Assembly (NCBI RefSeq): GCF_020873895.1
Contig: NZ_JAHWGT010000006.1
Coordinates: forward strand, 124,001 to 188,000
Reading direction: 5' to 3'
Length of the DNA: 64,000 bases
Source: Streptomyces sp. DH12
GTDB lineage: Bacteria; Actinomycetota; Actinomycetes; Streptomycetales; Streptomycetaceae
The notes beneath the pieces are model-generated. The model saw only the letters and a program-made list of their open reading frames with translations, made no database searches and was not told where the DNA came from. Shown piece after piece: positions 28,201 to 35,220 of this stretch. Position 1 is the stretch's first letter. The number at the start of each line of letters is the position of its first letter. Made by a program: the position numbers and the translations under genes.

Positions 28201-28855
28201 GCTGGTGGGGCCCGCCCCGAAGTTCATGCCGTACATCCCGGTCGGCATTGCAAGTAGCGCCTATATCAAGGCGCGTCATTGTGCAACCATGCCCATCGAC
28301 CCCGAGTGTAATCCCGAGGATGCCATCTTGGGTGGTGGTGATGAGGGGGTTGTCGTGGTCGGTGCCAAGTGGGCTCTTGGGGCGGTGGACGGGAGTGAAA
28401 TTTATGGGGAAAATAGTCGTGTGGCGCAACAGTTCATGGCTTCGGACCTTGCTGCCAGCTATCGACTGGAAGTCGCCCGTCGGTATGTCCACGAAGGTCT
28501 AACTTCTGGTGCGCTGAAGCCGGCTTCAATTGCGGAAGAAGAGGACAAGGCGGAGCGTGCTCGAAAGGACTCCCTGTCCATCGCCAGCGGCGACCGCAAT
28601 GTAGCGGCGTCTGTTCTGGGTTCCCATACGGCCAGGTATGAAATTCTCAGGGCGAACTCTCGAGGGATTCAGGCGAGAATCACCGTCACCAACTCGATGT
28701 CGATCTCTTCGTTTGCGCATTATGCGACTGGCTATAATACCGATTCGGAGCGCTGGGTGCAGAGAAACTTGGACAACGAAGGTATTGTCGGGCTCGGGGG
28801 TGCGGCTAAGCATCACTTCATGACCATCACATACAGGACCATTGTGGAGTTCTGA
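22283..28855 (+). CDS. Secreted RHS/YD-repeat polymorphic toxin-like protein
   Basis: 2190 residues. A twin-Arg-poor but basic signal peptide ends near PAWA/DD (residue 45). A SpvB-like shell region (SYPLRVPPSAAGPKPDLRIS) follows, then many YD repeats (for example YDALGRV, YNELDQ, YDKSGNT) and the canonical RHS core end (GAREYDPSTGLFLSVDPLL, then DPSGLG near 27975). After it comes a polyglycine hinge and a C-terminal tip of about 290 residues with no family I recognise. GC falls from about 72% in the core to about 55% in 28381-28860 by hand count, the usual sign of a swapped toxin tip. Such proteins encapsulate and deliver a C-terminal toxin to competitors or host cells. The ribosome site before the ATG is weak. 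Confidence 0.92.
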   Translation: MKRHERVRADAPGARRRLRWPLRHVAALTGLTLIPGLLSAPAWADDVDPLGRPELRAPKAADVSPFTASVNKRTAEAVRRAAAANDRAAERAAEARDEDVTWPRAGKATIKPPRKGTAEAAPGGLPVAVSAGDGPASTAPGAVTVTVLDQKRAAALGVKGLVMTVTGPTEGGTSRLTVDYAAFASAYGGDWAGRLRFVRLPDCALTTPAGAACRTRTELPSANDRRAQELSTDLAFRAAPARAARAATAPAAAQTMVLALAAGTKSGSGDYKATPLAASSTWEAGGSSGTFTWSYPLRVPPSAAGPKPDLRISYDSGSVDGRTASTNNQGTTVGEGFDLTSSYVERKYGSCDDDGQDDKNDLCWKYENASLVLNGHATELVKDDTSGQWRLKNDDASTVLHHSGDKGADNGDDNREYWTVTTGDGTRYHFGLNKLPGATTQATQSVWTAPVFGDDPGEPGYTQSGSFSGRAEKQAWRWNLDYVEDTHGNAMSYWYAAEHNHYDTLGDDDTGTPYVRGGILKEIRYGQRKDTLFASPAASNRVLFDYAERCVASGTGCASLTEDTRDNWPDVPFDAECKADLKCTGNTGPTFYTRKRMTGVTTEAWNAAGTTPAYAPVDSWSLKQTYLDPGDTGDSTDQSLWLSEIRHTGRNGTPITLPPVTFSHEFRANRVDGNSDDILPLNKPRLYTITSETGAKTIVNYLQAECLAGQPKPKVDTNTRRCYPVYWSPNGAEEPTLDWFQKYPVSSVTTSDRLGSSPPVEHTYAYEGGGAWHYNDDPMTPAKERTWSLWRGFGKVTHHTGTAGKTRSKSVTVYLRGMHGDRVLGPDGKTPDPTARKTATVTGVAAPALTDSEQYAGFTRESVTYNGDAEVSGQVNDPWSKRTATQHKSYADTEAHFVRTSATHSRTRITTSEPARDRVRTVQTLYDAYGMAYQVHDKGDNAVPTDDTCTRTWYARNNAVGINKLVSRTRTTAGECVTDDKLDLPADSGRPGDVISDTATAYDSTTWSATQSPTRGQAQWTGRAKGYGTDDQPVWQKTATMTYDALGRVLTAKDTNDTATATTVYTPAGAGPLTATKVTNAKGHTTTTLLDFATGAATKVTDTNNKNTHSEYDALGRVTKVWLPNLDKALNKPPNQTYAYSITNSGTTLPWVSTSTIRGEGGQYNTTYEIYDSLLRARQTQGPSPSGGRVINETAYDERGLAVTTSTDIWDANNAPSGDLVATDGGQAPSQTDVTYDGAGRAVKQITKHHNVPRWTIETGYTGDTVTSTAPTGGQATAVVTDALGRTTERREYAGPQPTGSATTTTYTYLPGGRTGTVTGPDQAKWSYTYDLFGRQTSATDPDKGTGTTTYNELDQAISAADSRGRTLVTEYDVLGRKTGLWDGTKTDPAKLAAWTYDVLAKGQQDTAVRYENGVNQATSRAYTQKVTGYNALYQPTGSQLVLPASEPLVAAGVPQTLTSSTGYRLDGLTGSTTMPAAAGLSSETVTITRDELGLETKVASGTGYLLGAAYSPLGDVRQLTLGTSSSTETKKAYLNYDYELGTRRLTRSYVTDTVHAYMPQELTYKQDDAGNVTSLFDATTQGGTTKADYQCFAYDGHRRLTEAWTPKTADCATTGRTTSNIDGAAPYWHSYTYNAAGQRATETEHTATGDKTTTYAYGTASDQPHPLTKTTGARNATYTYDKSGNTLTRPGTQAQQTLTWNSEGKLVGTTEPAAGTKPALGTSYLYDASGELLIRRATGDGDTILYLGSTEIRLTTKGSRKTLTGTRYYTAAGKTIAVRTATAGVTGSKLSYLSADHHGTGTVALDATTMAVTKRYTTPFGAQRGPATPAWPDDKAFLGKPQDKTTGLTHIGAREYDPSTGLFLSVDPLLQLDIHQTLNGYTYGAQNPVANSDPSGLGVPCGPRPNQDACPQNPGGGKSGQPDKIRGGGGGGGGGGGRSTGGTASSGSSGAVQGSAGCLPPLVCGGGRGNGPLVGPAPKFMPYIPVGIASSAYIKARHCATMPIDPECNPEDAILGGGDEGVVVVGAKWALGAVDGSEIYGENSRVAQQFMASDLAASYRLEVARRYVHEGLTSGALKPASIAEEEDKAERARKDSLSIASGDRNVAASVLGSHTARYEILRANSRGIQARITVTNSMSISSFAHYATGYNTDSERWVQRNLDNEGIVGLGGAAKHHFMTITYRTIVEF
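28062..28096 (+). repeat. Polyglycine hinge, GGTGGC hexanucleotide repeat
   Basis: Nearly six tandem copies of GGTGGC encode about eleven consecutive glycines between the RHS core end and the variable tip. It marks a flexible boundary and a slippage-prone site. Confidence 0.9.
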
Positions 28856-28864
28856 CTTGGTACC

Positions 28865-28906
28865 CGCCAGGCTTGCCGGTGCACATTGTTGTCGGCGAGC
28901 CTGGCG
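28865..28906 (+). terminator. Hairpin between RHS gene and lipoprotein gene
   Basis: Arms CGCCAGGCTTGCCG and CGGCGAGCCTGGCG pair at 13 of 14 positions around a 14-base loop. It begins 9 bp after the RHS stop and ends 21 bp before the lipoprotein start, so it may act as a terminator or attenuator between the two. Confidence 0.7.
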
Positions 28907-28927
28907 ATCCGGCAAAAGGTAGATTTC

Positions 28928-29359
28928 GTGTCGATTCTTTCGAAGTGGCTGTATCCGGCTCCGGCTTTTTCGGTTGTCGTATTGTCCCTGCTTCTTTCGG
29001 CGTGCACTGCGTCCGATGAATCTCGGGAGAAGTATCCTCGCGACCGGATCGTGGAGGAGGATTCGCTCACGCGTACTTGGCGTGTGGGTGAGGCCACTCT
29101 AGATGTGGAGACGTCGGGCGCTTTCGCGGCCACGGACCTTCCGGCGAGATACTTCAATTGCGGTGATGCGGCCCAGAATGGTGTGCGTCGAAGTGATGGA
29201 AGTGGTACATGGGGGAGCAGGGTCAGCCAGGGAACCAGTACCCTGTTCCTGAGCTTTTCGGACGGTTGTACAGCCACTTTTTGGGTAGGCGAGAAGGGCG
29301 GGGGGCTGGTCCTTTGGGCCGACGTGGAAATCAACGACACACTGCTTTTGCTCCGGTGA
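28928..29359 (+). CDS. Small low-GC lipoprotein, candidate immunity protein for the RHS tip
   Basis: 143 residues from a GTG at 28928, which has AAAAGG about 8 bases upstream. A hydrophobic segment ends in the lipobox LLSAC, lipidated cysteine at residue 26. The mature part is acidic, then beta-rich, with two further cysteines (YFNCGD and SDGCTATF) that could form a disulfide. GC is about 58% by hand count, as low as the RHS tip and far below the rest of the window, so the two probably arrived together. I recognise no family. Position directly behind a polymorphic RHS toxin fits an immunity role, and the lipid anchor would place it where an incoming toxin meets the envelope; both are inferences. 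Confidence 0.8.
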   Translation: MSILSKWLYPAPAFSVVVLSLLLSACTASDESREKYPRDRIVEEDSLTRTWRVGEATLDVETSGAFAATDLPARYFNCGDAAQNGVRRSDGSGTWGSRVSQGTSTLFLSFSDGCTATFWVGEKGGGLVLWADVEINDTLLLLR

Positions 29360-29453
29360 TCTGCGCAGGTCGTGGGGTGGTCGTTCCGAAATCTTAGACT
29401 TGCTGGCTGTCGGATATTGGACGGCGACGACCGGCTCAGTGTGCTGTCTCCAC

Positions 29454-30563
29454 TCAGCCCTTCGACAGGTTCGACCCCGTGGACGGCTGCGGTATGGACG
29501 GGGGGTGCTGGAGGGGGGTCGCCGCCAGGGACTGGGGGGTGGTGGGGGAGGCGAAGGCGGACGGGGCGGCCATGCCGGCCGTCGGGTCGGCCGGGGCGTC
29601 CTCCACCGGGAGGGGGAGGCCGCCCACGATGCGGACGCCCGCCGCGTCGAAGGCCCGCTTGAGGCGCCAGCGCAGCTCCCGCTCCACGCCCAGTGCCTTG
29701 CCCGGCATGGTCTTCGCCGCGACGCGCAGCGTCATCGAGTCGATGAGGACCTCGGTCAGGCCCAGCACCTCGATCGGGCCCCACAGGCGCTCGTTCCACG
29801 GCTCCTCGGCCGCCATCTCCTCCGCCACGCCCTCGATGAGTTTGCGCAGCGCGTCCAGGTCCTCCGTCGGGCGGACCGTGACGTCGACGGCCGCCGTCGC
29901 CCAGCCCTGGCTGAGGTTGCCGATCCGCTTGATCTCGCCGTTGCGGACGTACCAGATCTCGCCGTCCGCGCCACGCAGCTTCGTCACGCGCAGGCCCACC
30001 TCGATGACCTCGCCCGAGGCGACGCCCGCGTCGATGGAGTCGCCGACGCCGTACTGGTCCTCCAGGATCATGAAGACGCCGGACAGGAAGTCCGTGACCA
30101 GGTTCCGCGCGCCGAAGCCGATCGCGACGCCCGCCACACCGGCCGAGGCCAGCAGCGGCGCCAGGTTGATCTGGAAGGCGCCCAGGACCATCAGCACCGC
30201 CGTACCCATGATCAGGAACGACGCCACCGAGCGGAGCACCGAGCCGATCGCCTCCGACCGCTGGCGGCGCCGCTCGGCGTTCACCAACAGCCCGCCCAGC
30301 GCCGTGCCCTCCACGGCCTGGGCGCTGCGGTTCATGCGGTCTATCAGCTTGGTCAGCGCCCTGCGGATCAGGAAGCGCAGCGTCACCGCTATGGCGATGA
30401 TCAGCAGGATCCGCAGGCCGGTGTTGACCCAGGTGGCCCAGTTCTGCTCGACCCAGCCGGCGGCGGCGCCGGCCTGGCGGGCGGCCTCGTCCAGCGTCAC
30501 GGGGGCCGGGGGCGACGGGGTGGATTCGGTGGGCGGTACGGAAGGCGGGGCCGACCTGAGCAC
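29454..30563 (-). CDS. MscS-family mechanosensitive ion channel
   Basis: 369 residues. Three membrane spans: WVNTGLRILLIIAIAVTLRF, SVLRSVASFLIMGTAVLMVL and the pore-lining TM3 (LLASAGVAGVAIGFGARNLV) followed by the MscS beta domain (GVGDSIDAGVASGEV). The C-terminal tail of about 50 residues is Pro/Ser/Thr-rich. It relieves turgor on osmotic downshock. The GTG at 30563 is chosen because AGGAGG sits 9 bases upstream; an in-frame TTG at 30572 abuts the same AGGAGG and could not use it. It is transcribed towards the lipoprotein gene; no clear terminator is visible in the 94 bp between them. Confidence 0.92.
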   Translation of the reverse strand: MLRSAPPSVPPTESTPSPPAPVTLDEAARQAGAAAGWVEQNWATWVNTGLRILLIIAIAVTLRFLIRRALTKLIDRMNRSAQAVEGTALGGLLVNAERRRQRSEAIGSVLRSVASFLIMGTAVLMVLGAFQINLAPLLASAGVAGVAIGFGARNLVTDFLSGVFMILEDQYGVGDSIDAGVASGEVIEVGLRVTKLRGADGEIWYVRNGEIKRIGNLSQGWATAAVDVTVRPTEDLDALRKLIEGVAEEMAAEEPWNERLWGPIEVLGLTEVLIDSMTLRVAAKTMPGKALGVERELRWRLKRAFDAAGVRIVGGLPLPVEDAPADPTAGMAAPSAFASPTTPQSLAATPLQHPPSIPQPSTGSNLSKG

Positions 30564-30799
30564 GGTGGACAACCTCCTGGGATCACGAGCGGGTCACAAC
30601 CATTTAACGGCGTCGGCAGGGGGGTTCGTCGCACTGTTCGAGGGAGAGCCTCGTCTCATGTGGGGATGACCACGGTGTGGTCGAAAACACCTCGGGCCCG
30701 TTACCGCCATGTGGTGGCGCTTCGACCTGGCATGAGGAGAGACTGAGAGCAGATCGTCCCGGCGCGAGCCACGCGCCGCCGGCGTAATAGGAGGCATCC

Positions 30800-31336
30800 G
30801 TGCCGCATGTCCTGGTCCTCAACGCGTCGTACGAGCCCCTCGGCGTCGTACCGCTCCGCCGCGCGCTCGTACTCGTCCTCGAGAACAAGGCCGTGTGCCT
30901 CGAGGAGTCCGGCGCCTTCATGCACAGCGCTACCCGAGCCATCGCAGCCCCCAGTGTCGTACGGCTGAAGCGGTTCGTACGGGTCCCCTACCGGGGGCCC
31001 GTACCTCTGACCCGCAAGGCGCTCTTCGCCCGTGACGGAGGGCGCTGCATGTACTGCGGTGGCGTCGCAACCAGCGTCGACCACGTGGTCCCGCGCAGCC
31101 GCGGCGGCAAGCACGCCTGGGACAACGTGGTGGCCGCGTGCCGCCGCTGCAACCACGTGAAGGCCGACCGGCACCTGCGCGAGCTGGGCTGGCGGCTGCA
31201 CCAGCCGCCGGCGCCGCCGTCGGGGCTCGCGTGGCGGATCATCGGCACGGGGCATCGGGACCCGCGCTGGCTGCCCTACCTGCAGCCGTACGGCGCGGAC
31301 GACGCACTGGCCCGGATCGACGGCATCTCAGCCTGA
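30800..31336 (+). CDS. HNH endonuclease family protein
   Basis: 178 residues. The HNH fold is visible: CMYCGG, SVDHVVPRSRGG, then WDNVVAACRRCN, giving the His-Asn-His-type metal site and two CxxC zinc pairs. The N-terminal half (VLVLNASYEPLGVVPLRRAL) is the conserved extension of the common actinobacterial housekeeping HNH protein. AGGAGG lies 5 bases before the GTG start. A 6-bp hairpin (GGCGCG/CGCGCC) precedes the ribosome site. DNA target and biological role are not known; it is not next to a methylase or integrase. Confidence 0.9.
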   Translation: MPHVLVLNASYEPLGVVPLRRALVLVLENKAVCLEESGAFMHSATRAIAAPSVVRLKRFVRVPYRGPVPLTRKALFARDGGRCMYCGGVATSVDHVVPRSRGGKHAWDNVVAACRRCNHVKADRHLRELGWRLHQPPAPPSGLAWRIIGTGHRDPRWLPYLQPYGADDALARIDGISA

Positions 31337-31836
31337 GGCCCGGGCCCCGTCGTAGTCGGCGGCGGTCCGGGTGGGCACCCCGGGCGGACCGCATGCGCGG
31401 GCCGCATGCGCGGGGCGGGGCGCGTCGGGTGCGGGCGGGGACCACCGGGGTGGTGGGTGCACCGGTCCGCCGTTTCGGCGTGCCCGCGTACGGGGCGGGC
31501 GGGCGCGGGTCCCGCGGGGTGGCCGTGCCCACCCGTTCCGCCCCGCGGAACGCCTGCCCACGACCACACGGGCTCCGGCCCCGCCCGCATCGACCACGGC
31601 CGACAACCCGGGCGCGCGGCCCGACCGCACCGGCCTGCCGCGTCGCCCCGGCCGGGCCCAGCCGAGTCCAGGCGCGCTCGGCCCCGGCCTGCCGCTCGCC
31701 CGTCCGGCCGCGTTCGGCCCCGGCCTACCTCGCCGCTGCGGTCCACCCCGCTGCCCCAGCCGGGCTCAGGCGCGCTCCGCCCCGGCCTGTCGCCCGTCCG
31801 ACCGCGCTTGGCCCCGGCCCACCCCGCCGTCCCGGC
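31337..31836. repeat. Gene-free GC-rich stretch with degenerate direct repeats
   Basis: 500 bases between two convergent genes. It contains a possible hairpin at 31364-31390, a 13-bp tandem duplication (CCGCATGCGCGGG) at 31389-31414, and an imperfect direct repeat of roughly 80 bp (31651-31735 and 31753-31829) carrying GGCGCGCTC and GCCCCGGCCT. Open frames cover it on both strands but none has a ribosome site or recognisable product. Confidence 0.65.
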
Positions 31837-34800
31837 CTACCCCGCCGTCCCGGCCGGGTCCGGGCGGCCGGTCGGGTCGCCGGCCGCGGGTGCGGCCTTC
31901 CGCGCAGCCGGTGGGCGGGCGGTCTCCGCGACCGCGTACGCCTCCACCGCGTACAGCGAGTAGCCGTACTTCGTCGCCCGCTCGTCGCCCTGGACCCGGA
32001 GGTAGCGGGTGCCCGGGGCGTCCATGCGGACCGTCTCGCGGCCGCCGCGGCCCTCGCGGACCGTCGCCGCGGTGCGCCAGGTGCGGCCGTCCGCGGAGAC
32101 CTGGACGCGGTACCGGGCGGCGTACGCGTCCTGCCAGTGCAGGACGACCTGGCCGACGCGGGTCGGGCGGGCCAGCTCGACCTGCCACCACGCGCCGTCC
32201 TCCGCCGGGGAGGACCAGCGGGTCTCCGGGTCGCCGTCGAGCGCCGCCGGGGCGGGGAAGTCGGGCGTCTCGTCGCCCGAGGAGGTCGCCGTGCCGGTGC
32301 GGGCCAGGTCGGGGCCGCCGGTGCGCGGGTAGGCGCGCACGGTCAGGGTGCGCTCCTCGCCCGCGAAGGCGAGCCGCACCCGGTACGTGCCGGCCGGGGT
32401 GGTCGCCGGGACGGTGACCGTCACGGGCACCTTCGCGGCGGTGCCGCGCGGCACCGCCGTCAGCGCGGGGACGCTCACCGTGACGCCCTTCGGCGCCCGT
32501 ACGGTGAGCGCGCCCCGCACGGCTCCGGGGCGCTGCGCGGCGAGGAGGGCGTCGACGCGCTGGGGGCCGCCGCCGATCACGGCGTCGGTCTCGGCGCGCG
32601 GCAGCTCCAGGGCGGCCTGCGGCTCGTCCGCGAACCACGGCACGAGGGAGCGCACGGGCGGCTCCGGCGCGCCCTGCGGCCAGGACACGCGGACCGCGTC
32701 GGCGCGCAGCCCGGCGGCGGGCGTCTGCGTCCAGCCCGTGGGCGACAGGGCGCCGAGCCGGCGCCACCCCTCGCCGGGGACGTGCACGTCGACGCTGCCC
32801 GCGCCCCCGCCCGTACCGCCGCCCGCGCTCGGGACGGGTTCGGTCAGGGCGGTCACCGCTTCCACCGGGCGGGCCCGGTCGAGGTCGACCGTGTACGAGG
32901 TGGCCGTGCGGTACGGCTTCCCGGTGGGCCGGGAGGCGCCGGTCCAGTCGGCCGCCGCGTCGAGGGCCCGCTTCAGGAACGGGTCGAGGACGCCCTGCCC
33001 CACCTTCGCGGGGCTCGCGGCCAGCTCCCGGCGCAGCGCCTCCAGTTCCAGCTGGGCCTTCCAGGCGGCGGCGCCGTCGTCGCGCGCCTGCGCCTGGAGC
33101 ATGTCGACGGCGCTCTCGCCGGCCCGGCCGTACCGGGCGAGCTGCTCCAGCCACGGCCGCACCTCGTCGTCGAACCGCCCGCCGTCGGGGGCGGTCAGCG
33201 CGTCCGGCGCCTCCCGCATGACCGTGAACGCCGCCCGCAGCTGCCGGGCGGCCCGGTCGCGGGCGGCGGCGGGGACGCCCGCCGAGGTGCGGGTGTGCCA
33301 GAACCCGGTGAGCAGCGGGCGCAGGTACGCCGACTCGCCGGACGGGTCCAGCAGGGACGAGGCGTCGTTGCCGGCGAGCGCGCCCAGCGCCCGGCGCGCC
33401 CGCGGGTCGTCGCCCGCGAGGTCGTCTAGGGCGGCGCCCCAGGACTCCCGCGGGCGGTAGCCGCGCGGGTTCCACGCGAAGTCCGCGGCGGTGAAGACGG
33501 GGACGCGGGAGGCGGCCGCCTGCTCCATGGCGTTGGCGAGGAGCGCCGCCGACCCGGCCGCGACGGCCGGCTCGCGGCCGGTGTACGGGCCGAGGAAGAT
33601 ACGGTCCTGCGCGTAGTCGTTGACCGGGTAGTTGTCCATGGTGACCAGCGGGTGCCGGAACACCTCGCGGGCCTCGGCCAGTTCGCCGCCGCTGATGGTG
33701 CGCGGCACGACGCCGACGCCCGTCCACGCCACCTGGACGCGCGCGTCGAGGGTGTCGGCGAGCGCCGTGCGGTAGTCGGTGGCGCCGTCCTGGTAGTACT
33801 CGGTCGGCATCAGCGACAGCGGCTCGGCGTCCGGGTGGCGCGCCGTGAGGTGCCGGGACAGCTCGCTCGCCACGCGGGCGTGGGCCCGCGCCGCGCCCCC
33901 GGGGCCGCCGCCGAAGGCGTCCGCGTCCCGCGAGCAGTGCCACTCGTCGTACCCGGCGTCCTGGAACTGCAGCTGGAAGGCGCGCACCCCGAGCGCGTAC
34001 ATGGCGTCGACCTTGCGCTTGAGCGCCCCGAGGTCGTCGTCCGAGGCCAGGCACATGGACTGGGCGGGCGCCACCGCCCACGCCAGGGTCACGTGGTTGC
34101 GCCGGGCCCGCTCGGCGAGCCGGCGGAACTCCGCGCGCTGCGCCGCCGGGTACGGCTCCCGCCACTGGGCCTGCCGGTACGGGTCGTCGCCGGGGGCGTA
34201 GAGGTACCGGTTCTGCTTGGTGCGGCCCATGAAGTCGAGCTGGGCGAGGCGCTGCTCGTGGCTCCACGGCCGGCCGTAGAAGCCCTCGGCCAGGCCGCGC
34301 ACGGCCGTGCCGGGCCAGTCGCGCACGACGACGCCGGGCACGGTCCGGTCCGGCGCTATGAGCTGGCGGAGGGTCTGCACGGCGTGGAACAGCCCGTCGG
34401 TGCCGACGCCGTCCGCCGCGACCGCGTCCCGGCCCAGGTACCGGCCGGTCGCGAGCCGGTAGCCGCCGGCGGGCAGGTCCCCGCGCTCGGCCACCCGCAG
34501 GGCGCGCAGCGCGCTCTGCGCGCCGTCCCCGCCCCACCACACCACCGGTCCCCGGCCGCCCGGGGCGTCTTCCGGCCCGGCGCGCAGGACGCGCCGCACG
34601 CCCGCGGCGCGCAGGACGTCCTCCAGGGCGGCCGCGGCGTACGGGTCGGCGGCCGGGTCCGCGACGAGCGTCACCTCGTCGCCGAGGCGCACGGCGCCGC
34701 CCGCGGCCCGCAGGGACTGCGGGCGGGGCCACACGGCGGGCGGCGCGGCCCCGGTGTCGCGGTCGGGGACCGCGGCCGCGGGGGCGCCGGGCCCGCCGGG

Positions 34801-34911
34801 GGCGGCCAGGGCGCCGGGCGCGCCGCCGAGCAGACCGCCGAGGACGGCGACCGCGATGGCGGTCGCCGTGCCCTTGCCGCGGCCGAACTGCGCGAGCTGA
34901 CCGAACTGCAC
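31837..34911 (-). CDS. Secreted GH84-like beta-N-acetylglucosaminidase with F5/8-type C domain
   Basis: 1024 residues from a GTG at 34911 with GGGGAG about 8 bases upstream. Signal peptide (ATAIAVAVLGGLLGGAPGAL), GH20b-like N-domain (WPRPQSLRAAGGAVRLGDEV), GH84-type barrel (GLAEGFYGRPWSHEQRL, GRTKQNRYLYAPGDDPYR), helical bundle, and a C-terminal discoidin/F5-8C domain (ALDGDPETRWSS, YLRVQGDERATKYGYSL) for carbohydrate binding. Where GH84 enzymes carry the Asp-Asp catalytic pair, this protein reads FQD (Q317-D318), so the first Asp appears replaced. It likely acts on extracellular GlcNAc-containing glycans, but activity needs testing. No DasR-type operator was found upstream. Confidence 0.88.
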   Translation of the reverse strand: MQFGQLAQFGRGKGTATAIAVAVLGGLLGGAPGALAAPGGPGAPAAAVPDRDTGAAPPAVWPRPQSLRAAGGAVRLGDEVTLVADPAADPYAAAALEDVLRAAGVRRVLRAGPEDAPGGRGPVVWWGGDGAQSALRALRVAERGDLPAGGYRLATGRYLGRDAVAADGVGTDGLFHAVQTLRQLIAPDRTVPGVVVRDWPGTAVRGLAEGFYGRPWSHEQRLAQLDFMGRTKQNRYLYAPGDDPYRQAQWREPYPAAQRAEFRRLAERARRNHVTLAWAVAPAQSMCLASDDDLGALKRKVDAMYALGVRAFQLQFQDAGYDEWHCSRDADAFGGGPGGAARAHARVASELSRHLTARHPDAEPLSLMPTEYYQDGATDYRTALADTLDARVQVAWTGVGVVPRTISGGELAEAREVFRHPLVTMDNYPVNDYAQDRIFLGPYTGREPAVAAGSAALLANAMEQAAASRVPVFTAADFAWNPRGYRPRESWGAALDDLAGDDPRARRALGALAGNDASSLLDPSGESAYLRPLLTGFWHTRTSAGVPAAARDRAARQLRAAFTVMREAPDALTAPDGGRFDDEVRPWLEQLARYGRAGESAVDMLQAQARDDGAAAWKAQLELEALRRELAASPAKVGQGVLDPFLKRALDAAADWTGASRPTGKPYRTATSYTVDLDRARPVEAVTALTEPVPSAGGGTGGGAGSVDVHVPGEGWRRLGALSPTGWTQTPAAGLRADAVRVSWPQGAPEPPVRSLVPWFADEPQAALELPRAETDAVIGGGPQRVDALLAAQRPGAVRGALTVRAPKGVTVSVPALTAVPRGTAAKVPVTVTVPATTPAGTYRVRLAFAGEERTLTVRAYPRTGGPDLARTGTATSSGDETPDFPAPAALDGDPETRWSSPAEDGAWWQVELARPTRVGQVVLHWQDAYAARYRVQVSADGRTWRTAATVREGRGGRETVRMDAPGTRYLRVQGDERATKYGYSLYAVEAYAVAETARPPAARKAAPAAGDPTGRPDPAGTAG

Positions 34912-35220
34912 GCGCGTCTCCCCTCGTGCTGCGTGGTTCTGCGGGTAGCTTTGCCGGTGCCGTACCGCTGTGCTGACAGGTTGTCGGACAGGCCGTCCGT
35001 CCGGTGGGTGACGAGCCCACCACCCCCTCGGCGAAGGTGTCAATGTGCGTGGCCGATGTGTCGGATTTGCACACCGGGCCCTGCGGGCCGGGCACCGCCG
35101 GGCCGCGCCCGCCGCGGACCCGGGATGTGAGCAGCGCCACGTCCGGTGGATGTCGGGGCCCGCGTTGGGTAGGGGCTGGGGCGAACCGCCGTTCCTGTCG
35201 TCCAGTACCGGGAGGCCGCC
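34912..35220. other. Upstream region of the GH84-like gene
   Basis: 309 bases with no supported gene, between the divergent GH84-like gene and the candidate small gene at 35221. A small hairpin (GGTGGG/CCCACC, around 35003-35021) is present. TTGACA occurs on the minus strand near 35035-35040 and may be a -35 for the GH84-like gene, but I see no good -10. Confidence 0.45.

Noticed and set aside
28886-28927. TTG start at 28886 for the lipoprotein
   Set aside because: It lies inside the hairpin and has no ribosome site; the GTG at 28928 has AAAAGG and puts the lipobox at a normal distance.
31276-31746. Minus-strand frames in the HNH/GH84 intergenic patch
   Set aside because: Arg/Gly/Pro-rich composition typical of chance frames, no ribosome site, and degenerate repeats underlie them.
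34985-35064. tRNA-like segment on the minus strand
   Set aside because: A short stem-loop (GTGGG...CCCAC) is present but there is no T-loop consensus, anticodon arm or cloverleaf.
34912-35220. DasR-type operator for the GH84-like gene
   Set aside because: I looked for an ACTGGTCTAGACCAGT-like palindrome and found none.
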